A stretch of 5,369 nt of DNA, taken from positions 4,347-9,715 of the forward strand of contig JALWJW010000404.1 in the NCBI GenBank assembly GCA_026996935.1. Reading direction: 5' to 3'. Every line of letters begins with the position of its first letter. Positions within the stretch are counted from its first letter, which is position 1. Shown here piece by piece: positions 1 through 4,567 of this stretch. Origin of the DNA: Hyphomicrobiales bacterium (GTDB lineage: Bacteria; Pseudomonadota; Alphaproteobacteria; Rhizobiales; Aestuariivirgaceae). Under the pieces are notes generated by a model. That model was not told the origin of the DNA. It did not search any database and saw only the letters and a program-made list of their open reading frames with translations. The position numbers were made by a program, and so were the translations under genes.

Positions 1-55
1 GTTGCTCTGGTTTTAAAGGTAGGTTAAGTGACGAAACATTTAGGCACTAGTGTTT

Positions 56-937
56 TCAATTACGCTTCACACTAGATCTGCGGCCAAGGCCAACAGCGAT
101 GGCGACAAGAATGGCAAAAAACAAAGTGATTGGTTTTATAGTTTCACCAAGTAACAGTGCAGACCCTGCCAGCGTAACGAAAATTTGAAATAATTGCGTT
201 TGTCCGACATGGGAAATGCCACCAAGGGCCAGTCCCTTATTCCAAAAGGCAAAGCCGATAAATTGTGAAAAAACGGCGACATAGATAAAACTGGCCCAGG
301 CGTGCCAGGATGCTGACCAGTTGATGTCATTAAAAACAAACGCCACAGCGATAGTCAGGACAGGCAGGGCAATGACCAATGCCCAGGAAATAACTTCTAA
401 ACCACCCATTGATCGCGATAGATCGCCAGACAATGCATATCCAAATGCGGCCAATATAACCGCTCCTAAAAGCAAAAAATCTGCGCCATAAATTTCAGCA
501 CCACCATCCAGCAAGGCAAAGCTAATTACTGCCAATGCCCCAAGAATGCCCCAAAACCAGAATGAAATTGAGGGTTTTTCACGTGCTACCATCATGGCTG
601 CAACGGCGGTGGCCAAAGGTAGAATACCAAGTACGACACCACCATGGCTGGCAGGGGCGGTTTGCATGGCGTAAGCGGTGAGTAGAGGGAAGCCAAAAAT
701 GATACCAATGGGAACGAGTGCCAGACGTTTGATCTGACTTTTCGTTGGACGTTTTGCTTTGATGGCGCGTAAATAAATAATAGCTAAAATAGCGGCTAAA
801 ACGCAGCGGCCAAGACCGACAAACAGGGGTGGAAACTCAGCTACGGCGATGCGGGTGGCTGGCAATGTCAGACCAAAAATAATCACCCCAATGGTGCCGT
901 AAATATAACCTTGGGTGGTTTGTGAGAAGTTTTTCAT
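56..937 (-). CDS. EamA/DMT-superfamily permease, ten-helix metabolite transporter
   Basis: The 293-residue product is almost entirely hydrophobic and matches the drug/metabolite transporter (EamA) layout: two homologous halves of five helices, about residues 10-142 and 152-286. Each half ends in the region where the family often carries a conserved acidic residue (REKPS near residue 120 in half one, LLGETIKP near 262 in half two). A basic tail (GRRSSVKRN) suggests a cytoplasmic C-terminus, following the positive-inside rule. Length is typical for the family (about 280-310). The substrate cannot be read from sequence; members export amino acids, nucleosides or other small metabolites across the inner membrane. 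The ATG at 937 is chosen because it begins a short polar N-terminus just before helix one; no Shine-Dalgarno sequence precedes it. It is divergent from the J-domain gene, with 69 bp between them. Family assignment is firm; specific function is unknown. Confidence 0.88.
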   Translation of the reverse strand: MKNFSQTTQGYIYGTIGVIIFGLTLPATRIAVAEFPPLFVGLGRCVLAAILAIIYLRAIKAKRPTKSQIKRLALVPIGIIFGFPLLTAYAMQTAPASHGGVVLGILPLATAVAAMMVAREKPSISFWFWGILGALAVISFALLDGGAEIYGADFLLLGAVILAAFGYALSGDLSRSMGGLEVISWALVIALPVLTIAVAFVFNDINWSASWHAWASFIYVAVFSQFIGFAFWNKGLALGGISHVGQTQLFQIFVTLAGSALLLGETIKPITLFFAILVAIAVGLGRRSSVKRN

Positions 938-958
938 TACGGCGGGGTTTTTCTAAAA

Positions 959-987
959 TGGAATTAATGGAAACGGGCATTTATAAT
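959..987 (+). promoter_or_regulatory. Putative sigma-70 promoter of the J-domain/amidase operon
   Basis: A perfect -10 hexamer TATAAT lies at 982-987. A 17-bp spacer places a weak -35 (TGGAAT, 3/6 matches) at 959-964. Transcription would start near 993-995, only about 13 nt before the ATG at 1007, which leaves no room for a normal Shine-Dalgarno sequence. The minus strand reads TATTAT at 988-983, so the divergent permease gene may have an overlapping -10. The -10 is clear; the -35 is not. Confidence 0.5.
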
Positions 988-1017
988 AAGTGCCGAATCC
1001 ACTAGTATGGCACTTAT
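986..1017. repeat. Inverted repeat over the start of the J-domain gene
   Basis: ATAAGTGCC (986-994) is repeated exactly inverted as GGCACTTAT (1009-1017), 9-bp arms separated by 14 bp. The left arm begins inside the -10 box and the right arm begins at the last base of the ATG at 1007-1009 and includes the alternative in-frame ATG at 1016. It could be an operator for a dimeric regulator of the divergent pair. An RNA hairpin is less likely if transcription starts near 994, because most of the left arm would then be missing from the mRNA. Confidence 0.45.
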
Positions 1018-1702
1018 GACTATTTGGCAAAAAATATCACACAAGGCCTCAGCAATTGGTGAAACAGTGCTTGGCATGTTGTCTGGCGTATCGGGTGAAG
1101 GTGATGCTGACCCCAATTCAAGCGTGCCGTTTACCATTGCAGTGGTAGCGCTTGGGGCTAAGATGGCCAAGGCTGACGGTGTTGTAACAGCTCAGGAAAT
1201 TGATGCTTTTAAAGAAGTGTTCAATGTAAGCGCCGATGAAGTGGCCAATGTTTCGCGCGTGTTCAATATGGCCAAAAAAGATGTTGCTGGTTATGAGGTT
1301 TATGCCGAGCAGATTGCTAAATTGTTTGCGCAAAAGCCGCAGGTTTTAGAAGATGTGCTTGATAGTCTTTTTCATATTGCCAAAGCTGACGGGATTATGC
1401 ATGAGGCCGAATTAAACTTTTTACGCGACGTGGCAAAGATTTTCGGCCTTGGTGAGAAATTTCGCTGCATTAAGGCGCGTCATGTGCAATCGGGTGATAA
1501 TGACCCTTATACGGTTTTGGGGGTTGATCCGTGTGTAAACGATGATGAACTGAAACGGCTTTACCGAGAGATTGTTAAAGAGAATCACCCTGATCGTCAT
1601 ATCGCGGCAGGGTTGCCGCCTGAAATGATTTCAGTAGCCAATGATCGGTTGGCAGCGATTAATTCTGCTTATGAAGCCATTGTCAAAGAACGCGCTTTAT
1701 GA
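1007..1702 (+). CDS. DjlA-like co-chaperone: TerB domain plus C-terminal J-domain
   Basis: The 231-residue protein has an all-helical TerB/DjlA-like domain at about 40-150 and a J-domain at about 165-229. The TerB part contains an internal pseudo-repeat: MAKADGVVTAQEIDAF near 53-68 and IAKADGIMHEAELNFL near 124-139, acidic helical segments characteristic of this fold. The J-domain begins DPYTVLGV, carries the essential HPD tripeptide at 194-196 after a basic helix (LKRLYREIVKENHPD), and ends in AINSAYEAIVKERAL. HPD stimulates the ATPase of DnaK-type Hsp70 chaperones, so this should be a co-chaperone. E. coli DjlA has an N-terminal membrane anchor; none is visible here, so the protein is probably cytoplasmic. 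ATG 1007 is used, though ATG 1016 in the same frame is possible. Its stop overlaps the next gene's start. Domain calls are firm; clients are unknown. Confidence 0.9.
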   Translation: MALMTIWQKISHKASAIGETVLGMLSGVSGEGDADPNSSVPFTIAVVALGAKMAKADGVVTAQEIDAFKEVFNVSADEVANVSRVFNMAKKDVAGYEVYAEQIAKLFAQKPQVLEDVLDSLFHIAKADGIMHEAELNFLRDVAKIFGLGEKFRCIKARHVQSGDNDPYTVLGVDPCVNDDELKRLYREIVKENHPDRHIAAGLPPEMISVANDRLAAINSAYEAIVKERAL

Positions 1703-2409
1703 TGAGGACGCAGCTTGAGCATGTGTGGTGTCCTTCGCCTAATTTTGGCGATCGTTTGAGAGGTGTTGATATTTTGTTATTACATTATACGGGTATGAAA
1801 AGCGGGGCAGCGGCGGTGAACTGGCTTTGCGCGCCTGAATCTGGGGTGTCTTGTCATTATCTGGTTGATATTGACGGCTCTATTACGCAAATGGTTAGCG
1901 AAGACAAACGGGCCTGGCATGCGGGAAAATCTTACTGGCAGGGCAATGACGACATCAATTCAGCCTCGGTGGGCATAGAGATTCAAAACGAGGGGCCACT
2001 TGGGGCGTTTCCTGACTTTCCTGATGAGCAAATCGAGGCAGTGATTGCCTTGTCTAAAGACATTATCGCTCGCCATAATATTCCTGCCAAGAAGGTTTTA
2101 GCCCATAGCGATGTGGCTCCGGGACGTAAAGTTGACCCGGGTCCCAAATTTCCGTGGGCTAAATTGGCCAAGGCGGGCATTGGATATTGGCCGCAAGATA
2201 TTTCGCTTGGTCGTGAATTGAGCATTAAAGAAATTCAGCGCTGCTTGTGGACCCACGGTTATGATTGCCCTGTCTCGGGGGAAATGGATGAGGAAACCGT
2301 GCAATTTTTGAAATCCTTTCAGTTGCGCTACGGCCTTGAGAGAACAGACGGTGTTGCCGATCATGCAACGCAGCACTTGTTGCAGGATATTGTTAAAGGC
2401 AAAGCTTGA
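1699..2409 (+). CDS. AmpD-type N-acetylmuramoyl-L-alanine amidase with C-terminal peptidoglycan-binding domain
   Basis: This is an Amidase_2-fold zinc enzyme that cleaves the bond between N-acetylmuramic (or anhydro-muramic) acid and L-alanine of the stem peptide. Visible zinc ligands are H29 (LLLHYTG), H136 (VLAHSDVAPGRKVDPG) and D146; E94 (SVGIEIQNEG) and K144 match the AmpD catalytic glutamate and lysine. Residues about 172-232 form a PG_binding_1 three-helix domain (IKEIQRCLWTHGYDCPVSGEMD... FQLRYGL...DGVAD). At 236 residues it is longer than AmpD (about 187), which lacks this domain. No signal peptide or lipobox is visible, suggesting a cytoplasmic recycling enzyme, although the cell-wall-binding domain would suit a periplasmic one such as AmiD. 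The ATG at 1699 overlaps the upstream TGA (ATGA), implying translational coupling. Family call is firm; the AmpD versus AmiD role is open. Confidence 0.92.
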   Translation: MMRTQLEHVWCPSPNFGDRLRGVDILLLHYTGMKSGAAAVNWLCAPESGVSCHYLVDIDGSITQMVSEDKRAWHAGKSYWQGNDDINSASVGIEIQNEGPLGAFPDFPDEQIEAVIALSKDIIARHNIPAKKVLAHSDVAPGRKVDPGPKFPWAKLAKAGIGYWPQDISLGRELSIKEIQRCLWTHGYDCPVSGEMDEETVQFLKSFQLRYGLERTDGVADHATQHLLQDIVKGKA

Positions 2410-2434
2410 CCGCGCTTATGATCAAGACTAAGTC
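2406..2434 (+). promoter_or_regulatory. Putative rnpB promoter overlapping the amidase stop codon
   Basis: A strong -35 match TTGACC (2406-2411, 5/6) overlaps the amidase stop codon. A 17-bp spacer leads to a weak -10, TAAGTC (2429-2434). This pair would start transcription near 2441, very close to the 5' end predicted from the P1 helix (2444). A better-looking -10, TATGAT (2417-2422), lies upstream but has no good -35 at proper spacing and would add about 15 nt of leader. Confidence 0.4.
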
Positions 2435-2443
2435 ATCGATTGT

Positions 2444-2858
2444 ATCAGTTGGCTGGATGACCGCTGCGAGGTAATGGCTTTGCTATTTATAGCTTTTTGG
2501 CCGGGGCCTTGCAGAGGAAAGTCCGGGCTCCACATAAACACGGTGCCGGATAACGTCCGGCGGGGGCGACCCCAGGGATAGTGCCACAGAGAGTAGACCG
2601 CCTTCTAAGCTAACTTGTTAGTTTAAGAGGTAAGGCTGAAAGGGTGCGGTAAGAGCGCACCGCGGTGTTGGTAACAACACTGGCGAAGGTAAACCCCACC
2701 GGGAGCAAGACCAAATAGGGGCGGCACATGGTCGGTTTATGGATCGTCGCCCGGGTTGGTTGCATGAGGTGTGCAGTAATGTACATCCCAGATGAATGGT
2801 CATACAGCTTTGCTTTTTGCAAGGTGGACAAAACCCGGCTTATAGGCCAACTGATGCT
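2444..2858 (+). ncRNA. rnpB: RNase P RNA, bacterial class A
   Basis: This is the catalytic RNA of ribonuclease P, which with the RnpA protein removes 5' leaders from tRNA precursors. Diagnostic blocks are in order: GAGGAAAGTCCGGGCTCC at 2514-2531 (CR-I), CCACAGAGA near 2585-2592, the hairpin region GGTGCGGTAAGAGCGCACC at 2643-2661, GGAGCAAGACCAAATAGG at 2702-2719, CAGATGAATGGTC near 2789-2801, and AACCCGGCTTATAG at 2832-2845 (CR-V). The ends are set by P1: ATCAGTTGGCT at 2444-2454 pairs with GGCCAACTGAT at 2845-2855, ten Watson-Crick pairs plus one G-U. P4 is visible as CCGGG (2523-2527) with CCCGG (2834-2838). Length of about 415 nt fits class A. Short open frames across this span are not genes. 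No classical intrinsic terminator follows; TTTTATTT after P1 runs straight into the first repeat copy. CR-V reads ACAAAA where E. coli has ACAGAA. Confidence 0.97.
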
Positions 2859-2938
2859 TTTATTTGGCTCACGCTTACTCGCTACGCTCGGACGCTGCGT
2901 AGCGCGGCGCATTGGCGCCGAGGGCCGTTGGCCCTAGT
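2857..2938 (-). repeat. Inverted copy of the ~85-bp structured repeat (copy 1)
   Basis: Read on the minus strand, this matches the direct copies at 3009-3178: the outer arm (GTAAGCGTGAGCC and the CAGCGTCCGAGCG core) is almost identical, while the two inner hairpins differ in sequence but keep pairing. On the plus strand the hairpins are GGCGC-ATTG-GCGCC (2907-2920 region) and AGGGCC-GTT-GGCCCT (2921-2935). It abuts the 3' end of rnpB and may provide its transcript end or processing signal, although no T-tract follows the hairpins. It is more GC-rich than the surrounding genes. Confidence 0.8.
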
Positions 2939-3085
2939 CGTCGCGGCGCTCCTCCAGTGAGGTTGACGGATAGTTCTGGCCTCACGTTGTGAGATTACGG
3001 CATTCTGTGAAACTAGGTGCGACTGCGCCTCGGCCGGTCAGGCCGCGCTAGCGCAGCGTCCGAGCGAAGCGAGTAAGCGTGAGCC
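2866..3085. repeat. Long near-perfect inverted repeat between repeat copies 1 and 2
   Basis: The left arm 2866-2908 and right arm 3042-3085 are reverse complements over about 43 bp, with one mismatch (2884/3067) and one bulged base (3051). They enclose about 133 bp that includes a non-repetitive spacer (about 2939-3008). That spacer has no gene-like frame; it holds a small hairpin CTCAC-GTT-GTGAG at 2981-2993. The pairing could form a long stem in RNA or a cruciform in DNA, or simply reflect two insertions in opposite orientation. Confidence 0.8.
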
Positions 3086-3094
3086 TATTAAAAA
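3009..3094 (+). repeat. Structured repeat, direct tandem copy 2 (86 bp)
   Basis: This 86-bp unit begins GAAACTAGG and ends AGCGTGAGCCTATTAAAAA. It contains several self-pairing segments: AGGTGC-GACT-GCGCCT at 3015-3030, CGGCC-GGTCA-GGCCG at 3031-3045, and the palindrome GCGCTAGCGC at 3045-3054. It directly abuts copy 3 with no spacer, and the first 62 bases of both copies (3009-3070 and 3095-3156) are identical. No open frame is supported in it. It resembles short palindromic intergenic elements of the REP/BIME/ERIC kind in style, but I cannot name a family. Confidence 0.85.
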
Positions 3095-3178
3095 GAAACT
3101 AGGTGCGACTGCGCCTCGGCCGGTCAGGCCGCGCTAGCGCAGCGTCCGAGCGAAGCCGTTAGCGTGAGCCTATTAAAA
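3095..3178 (+). repeat. Structured repeat, direct tandem copy 3 (~84 bp)
   Basis: This copy is identical to copy 2 over the first 62 bases, then diverges briefly (CGTTAGCG instead of GAGTAAGCG) before returning to GTGAGCCTATTAAAA. The head-to-tail junction at 3094/3095 and high identity suggest a recent tandem duplication by slippage or unequal exchange. The decayed copy 4 follows at once. On the minus strand this block lies downstream of the XRE regulator gene, so its hairpins could also help end or stabilise that transcript. Confidence 0.85.
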
Positions 3179-3181
3179 TGT

Positions 3182-3225
3182 GCCGCGCATAGTGCAGCGT
3201 ATGGCATAGCCCATTTAGCGTGAAC
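3182..3225 (+). repeat. Degenerate fourth copy of the structured repeat
   Basis: GCCGCGC-ATAGTGCAGCGT and, later, TAGCGTGAAC align in order and spacing with the distal half of copies 2 and 3 (GCCGCGC-TAGCGCAGCGT ... TAGCGTGAGC). The middle is diverged. Only this half of the unit is recognisable, so it is best read as an older, decaying copy. The remaining bases to 3258 show nothing I can identify. Confidence 0.55.
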
Positions 3226-3258
3226 GGAATTTTCAAACCCGATCTGTAATCCTCATCC

Positions 3259-4026
3259 TTATTTCACATTAAAAAAAGCCTCTGTCTCATCGTCAGCAGG
3301 AAACATCAGCTCAATTTTTAAATCGGCCAGCGCAATATCAAATACCGTGCCGAATTGGGCAAGGGTGGAGAACACGCTGACGATTTGATCTCCGATGCGA
3401 AAGCGGGTGGGGATGACGGCTTGGGTGAAATCTATTTGTAGTGGTTGTTTGCTGTGGGCATCGATATGGTTTTCAAGTTGAACTATTAAATCTGACAAAA
3501 CTTCATCTTGGCCCAGTTGGAACACTTCAACTTTCAATCGTTGCAAAATGAGGCCAACAGCTTCGTGCCAATTTTCGATACTTGATGTTGCGGGGCTGTC
3601 AGAAATTAAAGCTTCGATTAAATTTGTTTGACCAGCAAAGCCTGTTTGGTCCAGCAATGTTTGGGCGCATTCATTGGCGTTTATGATGTTCCAATGATTG
3701 TCCATCACAATGGCGGGATAGGGCATGTGGTTTTTAAGCATGATGTTGATGGCGCTGTGGATTTGGGCAAGGTCTGTATTGTTGTTGGCGTGTTGTTGGA
3801 AGGCGGGGGCAAAACCAGCGGCCAGAAAGGCTTGATTGGTTTGGGCTTTAGGCATTTGTAGGCATTGGGTTAGATTTAACACCATCTCGCGCGATGGTTT
3901 GGAGCGGCCTTGCTCGATAAAACTGATATGGCGGGCTGAGACGTTAGCATCTAAGCCAAGGTCTAACTGGCTCATTCGCCGTTGCTTGCGCCAATCGCGT
4001 AATATGTTGCCAAATGCAGAAGTCAT
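3259..4026 (-). CDS. XRE-family transcriptional regulator with MmyB-like ligand-binding domain
   Basis: The 255-residue protein has an N-terminal helix-turn-helix of the Cro/C1 type at about 8-58 (LRDWRKQRRMSQLDLGLDANVSARHISFIEQGRSKPSREMV in parts: recognition helix around SARHISFIEQG). The rest, about 90-250, fits the MmyB-like ligand-binding domain: YPAIVMDNHWNIINAN near 103-118 (a PAS-like strand pattern) and a conserved tail with STLAQFGTVFDIALADL and MFPADDETEAFF at 220-252. It should bind DNA as a dimer and respond to a small ligand that cannot be deduced. It is divergent from the membrane-protein gene at 4136; the 15-bp palindrome between them is a likely operator. No Shine-Dalgarno sequence precedes ATG 4026, and a TATACT box ends six bases before it, so the mRNA may be leaderless. 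Family call is firm; target and ligand are inferred or unknown. Confidence 0.9.
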   Translation of the reverse strand: MTSAFGNILRDWRKQRRMSQLDLGLDANVSARHISFIEQGRSKPSREMVLNLTQCLQMPKAQTNQAFLAAGFAPAFQQHANNNTDLAQIHSAINIMLKNHMPYPAIVMDNHWNIINANECAQTLLDQTGFAGQTNLIEALISDSPATSSIENWHEAVGLILQRLKVEVFQLGQDEVLSDLIVQLENHIDAHSKQPLQIDFTQAVIPTRFRIGDQIVSVFSTLAQFGTVFDIALADLKIELMFPADDETEAFFNVK

Positions 4027-4032
4027 GGCGTG

Positions 4033-4038
4033 AGTATA
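4033..4038 (-). promoter_or_regulatory. Candidate -10 box of the XRE regulator gene
   Basis: On the minus strand the hexamer TATACT (5/6 to TATAAT) ends six bases before the ATG at 4026. Transcription would start at or within a base or two of that ATG, giving a leaderless message. The -35 region (GTGATT or AGTGAT) is weak, which fits a promoter that needs or is controlled by a regulator bound at the palindrome immediately upstream (4061-4075). Confidence 0.4.
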
Positions 4039-4060
4039 GCGTAAATTTAGATTAAATCAC

Positions 4061-4075
4061 TTACCTATGAGGTAA
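4061..4075. promoter_or_regulatory. Palindromic operator candidate between divergent regulator and membrane-protein genes
   Basis: TTACCT-ATG-AGGTAA is a perfect inverted repeat with 6-bp arms and a 3-bp centre. Symmetry partly continues outward (A4059/T4077, C4058/G4078, A4054-4056/T4080-4082). It is the expected kind of site for a dimeric XRE regulator, lies in the only shared control region of the two genes, and sits next to the regulator's -35 position. Binding by the adjacent regulator is an inference from placement. Confidence 0.6.
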
Positions 4076-4079
4076 TTGT

Positions 4080-4115
4080 TTTGCGGTTCAATGTGGTTTT
4101 GTTTGCGGTTGATGT
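4080..4115 (+). repeat. Direct repeat TTTGCGGTT, 22-bp period, upstream of the membrane-protein gene
   Basis: TTTGCGGTT occurs at 4080-4088 and 4102-4110, each followed by ATGT after one or two bases. The 22-bp spacing is close to two helical turns, so both would face the same side of the helix. It may be a second regulator site or the remains of a small duplication. No convincing -35/-10 pair for the gene at 4136 could be placed here. Confidence 0.35.
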
Positions 4116-4123
4116 TAACCTGA

Positions 4124-4129
4124 AAGGAA
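4124..4129 (+). promoter_or_regulatory. Shine-Dalgarno site of the small membrane-protein gene
   Basis: AAGGAA, containing AGGA at 4125-4128, ends about seven bases before the ATG at 4136. It is the clearest ribosome binding site in the window and fixes this start. Confidence 0.7.
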
Positions 4130-4135
4130 AAACCA

Positions 4136-4558
4136 ATGAACCAACAGACTGGCGCACTCGCCGTTAAATATGTTTCGTATATTTTATTTATCAATGCTTT
4201 TGTTTGGGGATCAACGGCGTTTGCCCCCATTGATTTTATTGGGCGGTTTTATCTGGATGTATTACATTGGCCTGCTGGTGATGGCTTGCCCGTTTATAAC
4301 CAGAATTTGGCTTGGCTATCTGCCATTGGCGCAGGGTTATTGGCGGCGCTTGGCGTGATTTATTTGGGCATTGTTTATCCCGCGGTGCGCGATGGTAACA
4401 AGCCCATTGTTAGGACGGCCATTATTGCTGGCATTGTGTGGTTTGTGGTTGATAGTGCAGGTTCAATCGCGGCTGGTGTATCAGCCAATGCGGTGCTCAA
4501 TGCGATCACGCTTATTCCGTTGATTGGACCGTTGCTTATTACTAAAATTGGAGCATAA
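4136..4558 (+). CDS. Small four-helix integral membrane protein of unknown function
   Basis: The 140-residue product has four predicted membrane segments at about 12-30, 58-81, 92-114 and 118-137, with a longer polar loop (about 31-57, APIDFIGRFYLDVLHWPAGDGLPVYNQN) between the first two. Helices are rich in glycine and alanine and the third carries an aspartate (VVDSAG), which may be structurally or functionally important. There is no cleavable signal peptide and no catalytic or cofactor motif that I can recognise; I cannot assign a family. It is well supported as a gene: good ribosome binding site, sensible composition, and divergent partnership with an XRE/MmyB-type regulator through a shared palindrome, which suggests that regulator controls it. 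Its stop is nine bases from the stop of the convergent cytochrome gene, with no intrinsic terminator visible in the gap. Confidence 0.75.
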   Translation: MNQQTGALAVKYVSYILFINAFVWGSTAFAPIDFIGRFYLDVLHWPAGDGLPVYNQNLAWLSAIGAGLLAALGVIYLGIVYPAVRDGNKPIVRTAIIAGIVWFVVDSAGSIAAGVSANAVLNAITLIPLIGPLLITKIGA

Positions 4559-4567
4559 GTTGACGGG

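Noticed and set aside
1..55. Possible end of another gene or a terminator for the permease
   Set aside because: The stretch is too short to judge and shows no hairpin or recognisable coding sequence.
1001..1006. ACTAGT palindrome before the J-domain gene
   Set aside because: A six-base palindrome is expected by chance and is not centred in the larger 986-1017 dyad.
2610..2937. Open frames on both strands across the 3' part of rnpB (for example 2728-2937 plus, 2610-2912 minus)
   Set aside because: They lie over conserved RNase P RNA structure and the repeat block, have no ribosome binding site and no recognisable protein family.
2857..2938. Classical rho-independent terminator of rnpB
   Set aside because: Hairpins are present, but none is followed at once by a T-tract on the plus strand, so termination here is only a possibility.
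2857..3226. CRISPR array
   Set aside because: The units are about 85 bp, abut without variable spacers, and one is inverted; no cas gene is present.
3628..4033. Plus-strand open frames at 3628-3861 and 3836-4033
   Set aside because: They are antisense to the well-supported XRE regulator and have no family resemblance.
4559..4567. Terminator between the convergent membrane-protein and cytochrome genes
   Set aside because: Only nine bases separate the stops and no stem-loop with a T-run is seen there or just inside either gene.
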